Shown: one piece after another, positions 24,166 through 33,039 of the stretch
Layout of the letters: each line of letters opens with the position of its first letter
Numbering within the stretch: position 1 is the first letter of the stretch
Assembly: GCA_016704145.1 (NCBI GenBank)
Contig: JADJAS010000007.1
Coordinates: 1,860,001 to 1,924,000, forward strand
Reading direction: 5' to 3'
DNA length: 64,000 nucleotides
From: Rhodocyclaceae bacterium
GTDB lineage: Bacteria; Pseudomonadota; Gammaproteobacteria; Burkholderiales; Rhodocyclaceae
Notes under the pieces: generated by a model
What the model saw: the letters and a program-made list of their open reading frames with translations, nothing else
Told to the model about the DNA's origin: nothing
Databases searched by the model: none
Program-made: the position numbers and the translations under genes

Positions 24166-26754
24166 ATGCTTGCGCGCAAGGGTTGGATTCAGTCTCCGCT
24201 GGTTGGTGCCGTTGCTTTTGCGATGTGCGGTGCGGCATTCGCCGCCGTCGATAAAGTCATATGCGTACCCTGGCAGGGGGATACTAATAAGCAACACACC
24301 GTCATCAGCGGGCAGGCCGCCCAGTTGAAGTGTGTGGTCAAGACGACCGACACCAGCACGGTCTATTACAAATGGGTGTTCGGCGATGGCACCGAATCCG
24401 CGCCCACCGCCTTGAGCGGTTCGACCAAGTACAACGTCGAGACCACCAAGACCTACGTCGGGGTGTCCGGTACGCCGATCACCTCCAAGTTGCAAGTGTC
24501 CAACACGACTCCTTTCGTGATGGTGAAGGAAGATCCATACCTGATGAAAGTCGAAACCGACGACATCAACGCCAGGATCAACATCAGTATCGACAAGGGG
24601 CTGTGGTGGCTGTACAAGAATGGCGGCACCAGCGGCGTTGGTAGCTACAACGGTTCGCCGATACTGGCTTGGTATCAAGGTAGTTACGTAAGTACATATG
24701 TATCCCCTACCGCATCGGCGGTTCACGCTTTTGCCATCAACAACCACAAGTTTGGTGGCAATGCGGATGAGGATCCTTATGTCGATGCGGTGCGCGGCGG
24801 TCTCAACTATCTGGTGAATGGCTATACCAGCAGCAGTTCATATCCGGCGCTGCGATCGGTCGCCATTTCCACCGTCAATCATGGTGTGGATGGTATCCAT
24901 AACCCCGACGGTAACACAAATGGCTATGGCATCGAGGCTTATGGCGGCAGCGGTGATCCGCCCTATCAAGGTGGGCAGGTGATGGACGCCATCATTTCTT
25001 CGGGTGTTGCACCAGGTGCCTCTACTGGTCGGGATTTCGCGCCGGGCGGTGCGGGCAGCCACATCTGGACCTATGGCGAGGTGGTTCAGGATATGGTGGA
25101 TATGTATGCTTGGGGCCAGTATGACGGCACTGGGTGTAATGGCGGTATCTGCGGTTCCTGGTGGTACGGCTGGAATTACAGCTTCCCTGGTGATAACTCG
25201 GCGAGTCAGTGGGGCGCCATCGGCATCCTGCCGGCCATGGAAGCACCCTGGAATGCGGTGGTTCCGCAATGGCTCAAGACCTATAACGCCAACTGGCTGG
25301 CCTACAGCATGGGTTGTACCGGCCCGTCGTCAGCGGTGACGGCCTGTAGCTACAGTTACTTCAGCTATAACGGTGTGAGCGGATGCGCCGGCGATTCCTG
25401 CCTGCAAACCACGCCTTCCGGCATGACGCAGATGATCATGGACGGCCAGACCACCGCAGATCTGAAGTGGCAACGTGGTGAAAAGTACATAGCTGACCGG
25501 TGGCAGAACCTTACCCATCAGGGTTCGACTTGGGGCGGCCCCAAGACGTATGGTTGGTATTCGCTTGCCAAGGCCATGCGTCTGGCCAAGCCTGCTGCGG
25601 TGACCAACCTTAGCAAGACTTCGGGCGCCACGTTCGACTGGTATTACGGCAACCCGGCCAATGCGACCTGCTCCACCGAGGCCAACTGCGAGAAGGGGCT
25701 TGCGCCGCGCATCGTGGAAATACAGGCTGCCGACGGATCCTGGAGCGGCAATCTGACGAATCTGCCCCTGACGACCGCGTGGATGATCATCACGCTGCGT
25801 CCGACGGTGTTCGCGGCCGCGCCGGTGGCCTGCTTCACGGCAGCGCCGAACCCGGCATTCGCCAATATGCCGATCGCCTTCGATCCATCCTGCTCGAGCC
25901 ATTCCGAGAGCGGCAAGACCATCGCCAACCTGACCAAGTTCGAATGGGACTGGAACAACGATGGAGCATATGACGCGAGCAGCACGACGCCGGCAACGGC
26001 TGCGCATGCGTTTGCTTGCGCGACGCTGCCATGTTCCTATCCGGTCAAGCTGCGGGTGACGGATGACAACAATCCGGCGCTGACGGCGACGACGGTGGTG
26101 ACGGTGAATATCACCAATCCGCCGCATCCGCCGGTCGCGAAAGCGGGCGGGCCGTACATGGCGTCGATGTGTGTGAACGACAGCCTGACGCTGGATGGTT
26201 CCAGTTCATTCGACCCGGATGAAGGCCTGCATCAGGACGGTTGCACGACTTGCGCCGGCGACACGATTACCGCGTGGGATTGGGATCTGACCAGCCCGCT
26301 CGATTTCGCGGCGACCGACAAGTCCGGTCCCGTGGTGACGCTGTCGGCAGCCGAGTTCGTATCCTGGCTGACGCCTGCCGGTCTCCACAACATCGGACTG
26401 CGCGTGACCGATAACACCATGGCGTCGTTCCCGGGCAGTGGCCAGCCGAACCTGACCCATGCGGACTTCGACACGGTGAACGTGACGACTGCCTGCATGT
26501 GTAACTTGGCGGCTCGTCCGAAGAGCGGCAAGATCCAGCTGACCTGGTCGCCGGTGGCGGGCGCAACGTACGATATCTATCGCAGCGCCGTTGGTCCGAA
26601 CAGCGGTTTTGCGAAGATCGCCAGCAATGTTGCCACCAGCTACGCGACCTATCTCGACGCGGCGGCCGTCAATGGCACCAAGTACTACTACCGCGTCATT
26701 GCCAGCACCGGTTGCGGTTCGCAAGCGGCTTCCGCGACGGCGAGCGCCCGGTAA
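24166..26754 (+). CDS. Large exported protein: helical barrel-like region, PKD domains, fibronectin III end
   Basis: The 862-aa protein has a signal peptide (SPLVGAVAFAMCGAAFAAVD, cleavage about residue 27). A PKD-like module (about 30-125, YYKWVFGDGTES) is followed by a long region (about 135-530) with repeated pieces such as INISIDKGLWWLYKNGG, VDAVRGGLNYLVNG and IVEIQAADGSWSGN that look like squalene-cyclase/prenyltransferase alpha-barrel repeats. Two PKD domains (about 550-655 and 656-770, FEWDWNNDGAYD and AWDWDLTS) and an FnIII-like end (IQLTWSPVAGATYDIYRS) follow. It has many Cys pairs, fitting a periplasmic or surface location. No enzyme active site is recognised; a scaffold or binding role is possible. 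Confidence 0.65.
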   Translation: MLARKGWIQSPLVGAVAFAMCGAAFAAVDKVICVPWQGDTNKQHTVISGQAAQLKCVVKTTDTSTVYYKWVFGDGTESAPTALSGSTKYNVETTKTYVGVSGTPITSKLQVSNTTPFVMVKEDPYLMKVETDDINARINISIDKGLWWLYKNGGTSGVGSYNGSPILAWYQGSYVSTYVSPTASAVHAFAINNHKFGGNADEDPYVDAVRGGLNYLVNGYTSSSSYPALRSVAISTVNHGVDGIHNPDGNTNGYGIEAYGGSGDPPYQGGQVMDAIISSGVAPGASTGRDFAPGGAGSHIWTYGEVVQDMVDMYAWGQYDGTGCNGGICGSWWYGWNYSFPGDNSASQWGAIGILPAMEAPWNAVVPQWLKTYNANWLAYSMGCTGPSSAVTACSYSYFSYNGVSGCAGDSCLQTTPSGMTQMIMDGQTTADLKWQRGEKYIADRWQNLTHQGSTWGGPKTYGWYSLAKAMRLAKPAAVTNLSKTSGATFDWYYGNPANATCSTEANCEKGLAPRIVEIQAADGSWSGNLTNLPLTTAWMIITLRPTVFAAAPVACFTAAPNPAFANMPIAFDPSCSSHSESGKTIANLTKFEWDWNNDGAYDASSTTPATAAHAFACATLPCSYPVKLRVTDDNNPALTATTVVTVNITNPPHPPVAKAGGPYMASMCVNDSLTLDGSSSFDPDEGLHQDGCTTCAGDTITAWDWDLTSPLDFAATDKSGPVVTLSAAEFVSWLTPAGLHNIGLRVTDNTMASFPGSGQPNLTHADFDTVNVTTACMCNLAARPKSGKIQLTWSPVAGATYDIYRSAVGPNSGFAKIASNVATSYATYLDAAAVNGTKYYYRVIASTGCGSQAASATASAR

Positions 26755-26817
26755 CCGACAAACCTTAATCAATAAACGTGGCGACCCCTGACCGGGTCGT
26801 CACCCAAGGAGCGAAAA

Positions 26818-27501
26818 ATGAAGAAACTACCTGTTACCCTGCTGGCGCTGGCGGCGAATGCCATGTGCGTGTCAGGAGCATCGGCCACTGATTTCAATCT
26901 GTTTGACTGGGCAACCTACAAGGATGGCACAGTCGTTACTCAACCGGGTTCCCCGGTCATTCCAGGACTCGCCAGCATCTTCGACCTGATCTTTACCACT
27001 GCCGGCACCCATACCGCCATCGGATTCGTCGACGTGGAAATCGATGAGTCGATCAATACCTTCTTCAATGAGTTTGGCGAGACGAGCGGTTCCCTGCCCG
27101 CCGTGCAAAGCTGGGAAATCGACGAGCCAGGATACGTTTTTGGCGATATCTGGACCAATTTCAGTAGTGGTGTGCTCGATAATACCAATGCCGTTCCGGA
27201 TACCTCCCCTGACGATGTATCCATGGCACTGGGGTGGGATTTCACGCTGGATCCGGGTTACACCGCGAAGGCAAGTTATTTCCTGTCCGCTGCGGCGCCA
27301 TCCAGCGGCTTTTACCTGACGCATACCGACCCGGATAGCGATGCATCCCTGTATTTCTACAGCACGCTGAGCATTACGCCGAACTGCCAGCCTGGCACGC
27401 CTGGTTGTAACCCGATCCCGGAGCCTTCGATGGCCTGGCTGTTCGCGCCGGCGCTGGCGGGTCTGGTCTGGACGCGGCGCCGTTCGAAGAAGGCTGCATA
27501 A
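26818..27501 (+). CDS. PEP-CTERM-anchored secreted protein
   Basis: The 227-aa protein has an N-terminal signal peptide (LLALAANAMCVSGASATD) and a typical PEP-CTERM tail: IPEPSMAWLFAPALAGL then a short Arg/Lys cluster. In this sorting system exosortase removes the tail and the protein goes to the cell surface or exopolysaccharide layer. The middle is a beta-rich region of unknown function with few cysteines. No exosortase is in this window. It lies 63 bases after the PKD protein and ends with a strong terminator, so it probably closes that transcript. Confidence 0.85.
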   Translation: MKKLPVTLLALAANAMCVSGASATDFNLFDWATYKDGTVVTQPGSPVIPGLASIFDLIFTTAGTHTAIGFVDVEIDESINTFFNEFGETSGSLPAVQSWEIDEPGYVFGDIWTNFSSGVLDNTNAVPDTSPDDVSMALGWDFTLDPGYTAKASYFLSAAAPSSGFYLTHTDPDSDASLYFYSTLSITPNCQPGTPGCNPIPEPSMAWLFAPALAGLVWTRRRSKKAA

Positions 27502-27541
27502 GCGTTCGGGGAATCTGCCCTTCCATGGCAGGGGGACCAGG

Positions 27542-27571
27542 AAGAGCGAACAACATGTTCGCTCTTTTTTT
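27542..27571 (+). terminator. Rho-independent terminator after the PEP-CTERM gene
   Basis: An 11-base stem (AAGAGCGAACA paired with TGTTCGCTCTT) with a three-base loop is followed at once by five more T residues, giving a run of seven. It lies 41 bases after the PEP-CTERM stop codon. It is the clearest terminator in the window and separates the sigma-54 transcript from the YdjY/barrel/ebo genes. Confidence 0.9.
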
Positions 27572-27610
27572 GGCGATGTACCATGACTTTCAACCCCGAA
27601 GACGAGACCC

Positions 27611-28342
27611 ATGACCTCCCGAGTACTTCGAGCCATCATTGCCTTCGCGGCCATCGGCGCGGGCGCTGCCGCACTGGCGCAGGAAGCGCGCACACCTTTT
27701 CCGCCAGCGGTTTCCGTGGATGAGGTTGAGCGTCACCGCCTGACGATTTCCCCTCCGGAGCAGGTTGGTCCCGGCCAGTACCGCATCGGCGAGATTCAGT
27801 TGAACAAGTCCGAGCGGTCGGTCTCGTTTCCGGCGACCGTGAATATGAACAAGGGTTTGCTCGAATACCTCTTGGTCGGCAAGAGTGGCAAACTGCACGA
27901 GAGCCTGCTTCGCACCAGCATAGAGCCATATAACCTTCAACTCGCCTGTCTGCTCGTCGGCATCGAAGGCACCGAAGCGCCGCTGGCCTTCCAGGGCGAC
28001 CCAGCGACACCGAAGGGCGATGCGGTGGAGATTCGTTTACTGGCCAAGGACAACGATGGCAAGCAGCTCGCTGTCGCGCCGGAAACCTGGCTGACGCAGA
28101 TGGTCGGGGAAACGAAGCGGGATGTGTCGGGTTTGCGCTGGGTATTCAGCGGCTCGGTGGTTCATAACGGACGCTTCGCCGCTCAGGTAGGCGGCTCTAT
28201 TATCGCGCTCTACCACGATCCTGCTGCCATGATTGATAACGCTTCGCCGGGGGGTGAGAGCGACAAGATATGGTTTGTCAAAGAGGGGACGACACCATCT
28301 GTCGGTACGCCTGTCACCGTCACCATCAAGGCTCGCAAGTAA
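27611..28342 (+). CDS. Exported YdjY-domain protein
   Basis: This 243-aa protein has a signal peptide (AIIAFAAIGAGAAALAQEA). Its core, with VSFPATVNMNKGLLEYLLV, KLHESLLRTSIEPYNLQLA and LLVGIEG, matches the YdjY family of secreted proteins of unknown function. In other bacteria YdjY domains occur next to squalene-cyclase-repeat proteins, and here such a gene follows after 18 bases. No catalytic residues are assigned. It has no strong promoter visible in the 39 bases between the terminator and its ATG. Confidence 0.65.
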   Translation: MTSRVLRAIIAFAAIGAGAAALAQEARTPFPPAVSVDEVERHRLTISPPEQVGPGQYRIGEIQLNKSERSVSFPATVNMNKGLLEYLLVGKSGKLHESLLRTSIEPYNLQLACLLVGIEGTEAPLAFQGDPATPKGDAVEIRLLAKDNDGKQLAVAPETWLTQMVGETKRDVSGLRWVFSGSVVHNGRFAAQVGGSIIALYHDPAAMIDNASPGGESDKIWFVKEGTTPSVGTPVTVTIKARK

Positions 28343-28360
28343 CACAGGGTAATCAATAAT

Positions 28361-29518
28361 ATGAACAAATTTGGTCGTAATGTCGTCGTGGCGCTGATGG
28401 TGCTGCTGTCTTTCTCCGTATGGGCTCAACAGGCGGTTGTCGCAAAGTCAAAGAGCGATGTCTCGATGAAGCTCGAACTGGAAGCGGCGATTGGCAAGGG
28501 GCTGAGCTGGCTGGCTGGCCAACAGAAAGCCGACGGAACTTGGGGCGAACCGGAATACCCGGCGCTCTCGGCCTTGGCGCTGACGGCGTTTCAGGGAGAC
28601 CCTTCGGGTACCTACAAACGGAAGTACGAGGGAAATATCAAGAAAGGCTATGACCAGTTGGTCAAGTATGCCAAGCCGGATGGCGGCATCTATGCCGAGA
28701 AACTGCCCAACTACAACACCTCGATTTCCTTGATGGCGCTGGTGGTGGCCAACAATCCCGGCTACGAACCCGTGATGAAAAAGGCGCGTAATTTCCTGGT
28801 CGGCCTGCAGGACAATCTCGGCGACGATGTCGCCGTGAACGGGGGTATCGGCTATGGCGGTCGCTACAAGCATTCCGACCTGAACAACACGCTGAACTCA
28901 TTGGAGGCCTTGCATTACACGCGGTTCCTGAAGAGCGATGTCGCCAACGACCCCGAGGCGAAGGAACTCAACTGGAAGGCGGCGATTCAGTTCGTCAGCC
29001 GCACGCAGAACCTGCCAGGCTCCAACGATCAGAAATGGGCGAGCGACGACCCGGCCAACAAAGGCGGTTTTGTGTATTTCCCCGGCCACAGCATGGCTGG
29101 CGAACAAAAGCTGGATGGTGACAAGGTGGCGCTTCGCTCTTATGGCAGCATGAGCTACGCCGGTCTGCTCAGCCTGATTTATGCGCAGGTCGACAAGAGC
29201 GATCCACGCATCAAGGCCGTCGTCGAGTGGCTATCGAAGAACTACACGCTCGCCGAGAATCCCGGCATGGGACAGGAAGGCCTCTACTACTACTTCCATA
29301 CCATGGCCAAGGGTTTGTCCGCCGCGGGCATCGATACCCTTACGCTCAGGGATGGAACCAAGGTGAATTGGCGCCAGGACCTGGCCAAGCGACTCCTGAA
29401 TCTGCAAAAGGCCGACGGGTCATGGGCGAACGACAACGGCCGGTGGATGGAGAAGGATCCAATCTTGGTCACCAGCTATGCGGCGATCACTCTGGAGATC
29501 GTGCAGCGCGGCTTGTAA
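28361..29518 (+). CDS. Exported prenyltransferase/squalene-oxidase-repeat protein
   Basis: The 385-aa protein has a signal peptide (VVVALMVLLSFSVWAQQAV) and alpha-alpha barrel repeats with QW-type motifs: LSWLAGQQKADGTWGEP near residue 50 and LLNLQKADGSWANDNGRW near 350. GLVGLQ-like repeats such as FLVGLQDNLGDD lie between. It lacks the DxDD motif of hopene cyclases and is exported, so it is not a hopanoid-forming enzyme. Such proteins may bind a hydrophobic or isoprenoid ligand in the periplasm. It pairs with the YdjY gene and lies 24 bases before ebo genes. Confidence 0.72.
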   Translation: MNKFGRNVVVALMVLLSFSVWAQQAVVAKSKSDVSMKLELEAAIGKGLSWLAGQQKADGTWGEPEYPALSALALTAFQGDPSGTYKRKYEGNIKKGYDQLVKYAKPDGGIYAEKLPNYNTSISLMALVVANNPGYEPVMKKARNFLVGLQDNLGDDVAVNGGIGYGGRYKHSDLNNTLNSLEALHYTRFLKSDVANDPEAKELNWKAAIQFVSRTQNLPGSNDQKWASDDPANKGGFVYFPGHSMAGEQKLDGDKVALRSYGSMSYAGLLSLIYAQVDKSDPRIKAVVEWLSKNYTLAENPGMGQEGLYYYFHTMAKGLSAAGIDTLTLRDGTKVNWRQDLAKRLLNLQKADGSWANDNGRWMEKDPILVTSYAAITLEIVQRGL

Positions 29519-29542
29519 GCGGATTACGGGGCGAGGGATGTC

Positions 29543-30736
29543 ATGCAGGTAATTCAACAACAGTTCCAGGTGGCGTTCTCGTATCCGGTCGTGTTTACGC
29601 GGAACGTATTCGATCCCGCCAATCCTGTTTTGGCCGACCTGCTGGCCGCGGGTGAGCCCGGAATCCGGCGCGCTCTGGTTGTCATCGACAGCGAAGTTGT
29701 TCGCCTGAATCCAGGGCTGCTCGCCCAGATCAGCCTCTATGGCGAAGCGCATCGAGCGAGGATGGTTTTCGCGGCCCCGCCGTTTCAGGTGCGCGGAGGA
29801 GAGATATGCAAGCATGAACCGAGTGAAGTCGCGGAGATTCATGCGCTCGTCGAGCGTCACAAGATATGCCGGCATTCATTCATTATCGCCATTGGTGGTG
29901 GCGCGGTACTCGATGCCGTCGGTTACGCTGCGGCCACCGCCCATCGTGGCGTCAGGCTGGTTCGCCTGCCGACCACGGTGCTGGCACAAAACGATGCTGG
30001 CATCGGTGTAAAGAATGGTGTCAATGCGTTCGGCCGCAAGAACTTTCTCGGGACTTTCGCGCCTCCGTTCGCCGTCATCAACGATGCCGTATTCCTTGGC
30101 TCTCTGCCATTGCGCGACCGGCGCGCGGGTGTTGCCGAGGCGATTAAGGTCGCACTCATTCGTGATCGCGAGTTTTTCGACTATCTTTACGACGAGCGTG
30201 CCAGGCTTGCAAGCTTCTCCCCCGATGTAATGGAGAGGATGATCTTCCGTTGCGCCGAACTTCACATGCAACATATCGGTGGAGGTGGTGATCCATTCGA
30301 GAGTGGCTCTTCCCGGCCACTTGATTTCGGACACTGGGTCGCGCACAAGCTGGAAGAGCTTTCCGCAAGCGAGCTTAAGCATGGCGAGGCCGTGGCGATA
30401 GGCATCGCGCTCGATTCCCTCTATTCTCGACGCCAGGGCTTGCTGGGTGAGATCGAACTGCGCCGCATCATGAATCTCCTTGAAACAGTCGGTTTTGCGT
30501 TGAACCACCCGGCTCTGTCGTGGCTGGATGTCGAGAAGGCATTGTCCGAATTCCGCGAGCACCTTGGCGGCAAGTTGTCCATCCCGCTGTTGGCCGGCAT
30601 CGGAACGAAAGTCGAGGCGCATGAAATCGACATTGCCCTGATGAAGCAATGTGTTGGGGCGCTGTTTGAGCGGGCCTCTGCCAGGACCGATGTGGCGCGG
30701 GCGTCGCTGGAGTCGGGCGCCCGTCGCGTCGCCTGA
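29543..30736 (+). CDS. eboD: EboD: 3-dehydroquinate synthase-like enzyme of the ebo cluster
   Basis: The 397-aa protein has the dehydroquinate-synthase fold: IAIGGGAVLDAVGYAAATAH, then RLPTTVLAQNDAGIGVKNGV and GRKNFLGTFAPP. The three Zn ligands are visible as Glu in AGVAEAIKVALIRD, His in DFGHWVAHKLEE and His in LKHGEAVAIG. It is therefore probably an active sugar-phosphate cyclase, but its substrate may differ from DAHP. It heads the ebo run and its context, not shikimate genes, decides the name. The housekeeping aroB is not in the window. Confidence 0.85.
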   Translation: MQVIQQQFQVAFSYPVVFTRNVFDPANPVLADLLAAGEPGIRRALVVIDSEVVRLNPGLLAQISLYGEAHRARMVFAAPPFQVRGGEICKHEPSEVAEIHALVERHKICRHSFIIAIGGGAVLDAVGYAAATAHRGVRLVRLPTTVLAQNDAGIGVKNGVNAFGRKNFLGTFAPPFAVINDAVFLGSLPLRDRRAGVAEAIKVALIRDREFFDYLYDERARLASFSPDVMERMIFRCAELHMQHIGGGGDPFESGSSRPLDFGHWVAHKLEELSASELKHGEAVAIGIALDSLYSRRQGLLGEIELRRIMNLLETVGFALNHPALSWLDVEKALSEFREHLGGKLSIPLLAGIGTKVEAHEIDIALMKQCVGALFERASARTDVARASLESGARRVA

Positions 30737-30738
30737 AG

Positions 30739-31626
30739 GTGGGCGGCATTCCGGTGCGGAAGCCGCCTGACCCAGGAGCCGGCAGGGCTCTGTTGCAGCA
30801 GTGGTTGTTTAATCGCATCGAAGCGGAGCAGCGGCGCTGGTTCGACGCTCAGCTAAGTGCGGCACGGGCCGAACAGGGCGACAGGATTCTATTCATCACT
30901 TTTGGCCTTGTGCCCCGGCGGCTTGGCAAGCAACCGCTCGGATTGACGGGAGATGACCTTGCGGCCGCCGAGGCATGTCTTCCCGGCTGGCGACCCGACC
31001 GATGGAGCGTTGCCGATGCGGCACGTATCCTGTTTCTCGCCAGCCTTCACGGTCGGCGACCAGATTTTTCGTCGAGATTTGGCTCGTTGTGTCAAACGGC
31101 CGAGATGGCGGAGGCCGTGGCGCTATATCGGGGGTTGCCGTTGTATCCGGAACCGGCCGACATCGAGCCTTGGGTGGGTGAAGGATTGCGCACGAACATG
31201 CGCTCGGTATTCGAGGCCATCGCCCACGAAAACCCGTATCCGATGCACTATCTTGATACACACCGATGGAATCACATGGTGCTGAAGGCGTTGTTCGTCG
31301 GCAGTCGTCTTGCTCCGATCGAGGGGTTGGATGAGAGAGCCAACGAAGAGCTCGCGAGGATCTTGCGCGATTTCGCCCATGAACGATGGGCTGCCGGGCG
31401 CCCAGTGCCGTTTGAAATCTGGCGCTGCGTTGGCCCTTTTGCACGGGGCGGTGCGTTGGGTGACCTCGAACGCGTTCTGGAATCCGGAACCACAACGGAA
31501 CAACAGGCCGCCGCGCTGGCACTGGCCGCCAGTCCGGATGTCGACGCCAAGGTGCTCTTGCAGCGCTTTCCTGTCCTTGCCTCGGCCGTTGAAAACGGTA
31601 TGCTCGAATGGGCAGGGGTTCAATGA
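30739..31626 (+). CDS. eboA: EboA-domain protein
   Basis: The 295-aa protein has no signal peptide. It carries EboA-like features: VFEAIAHENPYPMHYLD, WNHMVLKALFVGSRLAPI and the LARILRDFAHERWAAGRPVP segment (about residues 155-230), with a VGPFARGG motif. The molecular role is unknown; EboA is a conserved member of the cluster implicated in metabolite traffic to the periplasm in cyanobacteria. It starts with GTG two bases after eboD. The alpha-helical C-terminus resembles HEAT-like packing, which would suit protein binding. Confidence 0.8.
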   Translation: MGGIPVRKPPDPGAGRALLQQWLFNRIEAEQRRWFDAQLSAARAEQGDRILFITFGLVPRRLGKQPLGLTGDDLAAAEACLPGWRPDRWSVADAARILFLASLHGRRPDFSSRFGSLCQTAEMAEAVALYRGLPLYPEPADIEPWVGEGLRTNMRSVFEAIAHENPYPMHYLDTHRWNHMVLKALFVGSRLAPIEGLDERANEELARILRDFAHERWAAGRPVPFEIWRCVGPFARGGALGDLERVLESGTTTEQQAAALALAASPDVDAKVLLQRFPVLASAVENGMLEWAGVQ

Positions 31627-31661
31627 TGCTTTTCTTTTCGCCTCGGCGACGCTGACACAAC

Positions 31662-32588
31662 ATGATGTTCATTGATCCACACGCGCACATGATTTCGCGC
31701 ACCACCGATGACTACGAGGCGATGGCTGCTTCGGGTGTCGTGGCGGTCATCGAGCCAGCCTTCTGGCTGGGGCAGCCGCGCACCAACGCGGGCTCGTATC
31801 TTGACTATCTGTCTTCGCTGGTGGGTTTCGAGCGATTCCGCGCCGGCCAGTTTGGCATTCGTCACTACTGCACCATCGGCCTCAATTCCAAGGAAGCGAA
31901 CAACGAGGGACTGGCGGAAGCCGTCATGGAACTCATTCCGCGCTTCGCGTTGAAGGAGGGCGTCGTGGCGATTGGCGAGATCGGCTATGACGAGCAAACG
32001 GTTCTTGAAGACAAGTACTTCAGATTGCAACTCGAGTTGGCGAAGGAACTCGCGTTGCCCGTGATGATTCATACCCCTCATCGCGACAAGAAGAACGGTA
32101 CCTCGCGCTCCATGGATGTCTGCATGGAGCATGGCCTCGATCCGCGCATGGTGGTGATCGATCACAACAACGAGGAGACCGTCAGGGAGGTGCTGGATCG
32201 TGGCTTCTGGGCGGCGTTCTCGATCTATCCGAGCACCAAGATGGGTAATGTCCGAATGGTCGAAATCCTGCGCCAGTATGGCGCGAAGCGGGTTATCGTC
32301 GATTCGGCTTGCGATTGGGGAATTTCCGAGCCCCTGGCGGTCGCCAAGACCGCGAGGCTTGCCTTGGACAGCGGCATTGCGGCGACGGAGGTTGAACTGG
32401 CCTGTTATCGGAACGCGCTTGACGCCTATGGTCGGAGTGGTCAGATGATGGAGTCGGATTGGCTGAATCCTATGCCGATCGATCAGCGTGCCTTGTTCGA
32501 AGGTAATTCGATCTTGCGCGGTGGGCGTGAGCCGGTGGTGCAGGAGCAATGCGATCGGCGTTCGATGGATAATCTGATCATTGATTGA
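31662..32588 (+). CDS. eboB: EboB: TatD-family hydrolase, first copy
   Basis: This 308-aa TIM-barrel metallohydrolase has the metal ligands expected of the TatD/amidohydrolase group: FIDPHAHMISR at residue 3, GEIGYDE near 107, MIHTPH near 137, IDHNNEE near 165 and DSACDWG near 212. These indicate an intact bimetal site. The substrate is unknown. It begins 35 bases after eboA. Its C-terminus extends about 40 residues beyond the second copy at 33036-33839, with which it shares PHxHMISRTTDDY and HYC-IGLNSKE. Confidence 0.82.
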   Translation: MMFIDPHAHMISRTTDDYEAMAASGVVAVIEPAFWLGQPRTNAGSYLDYLSSLVGFERFRAGQFGIRHYCTIGLNSKEANNEGLAEAVMELIPRFALKEGVVAIGEIGYDEQTVLEDKYFRLQLELAKELALPVMIHTPHRDKKNGTSRSMDVCMEHGLDPRMVVIDHNNEETVREVLDRGFWAAFSIYPSTKMGNVRMVEILRQYGAKRVIVDSACDWGISEPLAVAKTARLALDSGIAATEVELACYRNALDAYGRSGQMMESDWLNPMPIDQRALFEGNSILRGGREPVVQEQCDRRSMDNLIID

Positions 32589-32736
32589 ACGCCCCGGCTC
32601 GATGGGATACTGTCAATGACGGCAATCCCGTTGGAGCGTTCGAGTAGAATTTTTTCGTGCTACGCAGCCCTGTCATCGAAATCGAGAGGGACGGATTGCG
32701 TCGTCCGAGCCGGAGCAACAGCCAAGGAGCCGTGTG

Positions 32737-33039
32737 ATGAATGGACCTTACCGCCCAATGAGGGCGAACGATATTCTGGACTTGTACTTCATCGAGAATC
32801 GATCGAGGATTCTCGATATTGCGTCCTTTCTGGATCGAATCGATCGTTACGAAGGTGCTGAGGAGGCGAAGGCGGATTATCGCTATCAGGCGTTCGCGCG
32901 AATCGTAAAACTGCTGAGCGAGCCGACAGGCAATCGCACCAAGGCCATTCAGGTCGCACTGAGCGATCCCACCACGGAACCGCTGGCAAGCGCAGCCGGC
33001 CTCAAGGCTTGGGGCGCGTGGAACGGGGATCAGCAATGA
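32737..33039 (+). CDS. Small unrecognised protein between the two EboB copies
   Basis: I do not recognise this 100-aa protein. It starts at ATG 32737, preceded by AAGGAG, and has no signal peptide. It is helical and charged (ANDILDLYFIENRSRILDIA, then FLDRIDRYEGAEEAKADY) and ends with LSDPTTEPLASAAG. Its stop overlaps the start of the second EboB gene by four bases, so the two are translationally coupled and are probably partners. A 148-base gap separates it from the first EboB; I see no clear promoter there. Ribosome site and coupling argue that it is real. Confidence 0.7.
   Translation: MNGPYRPMRANDILDLYFIENRSRILDIASFLDRIDRYEGAEEAKADYRYQAFARIVKLLSEPTGNRTKAIQVALSDPTTEPLASAAGLKAWGAWNGDQQ

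Noticed and set aside
28361..29518. Squalene-hopene cyclase for hopanoid synthesis
   Set aside because: The protein is exported, about 385 aa rather than over 600, and lacks the DxDD motif.
29543..30736. Housekeeping 3-dehydroquinate synthase aroB
   Set aside because: The fold and zinc ligands fit, but the tightly packed EboA/EboB/EboE/EboF/EboC neighbours make EboD the better name; no aroK or pilus genes adjoin it.
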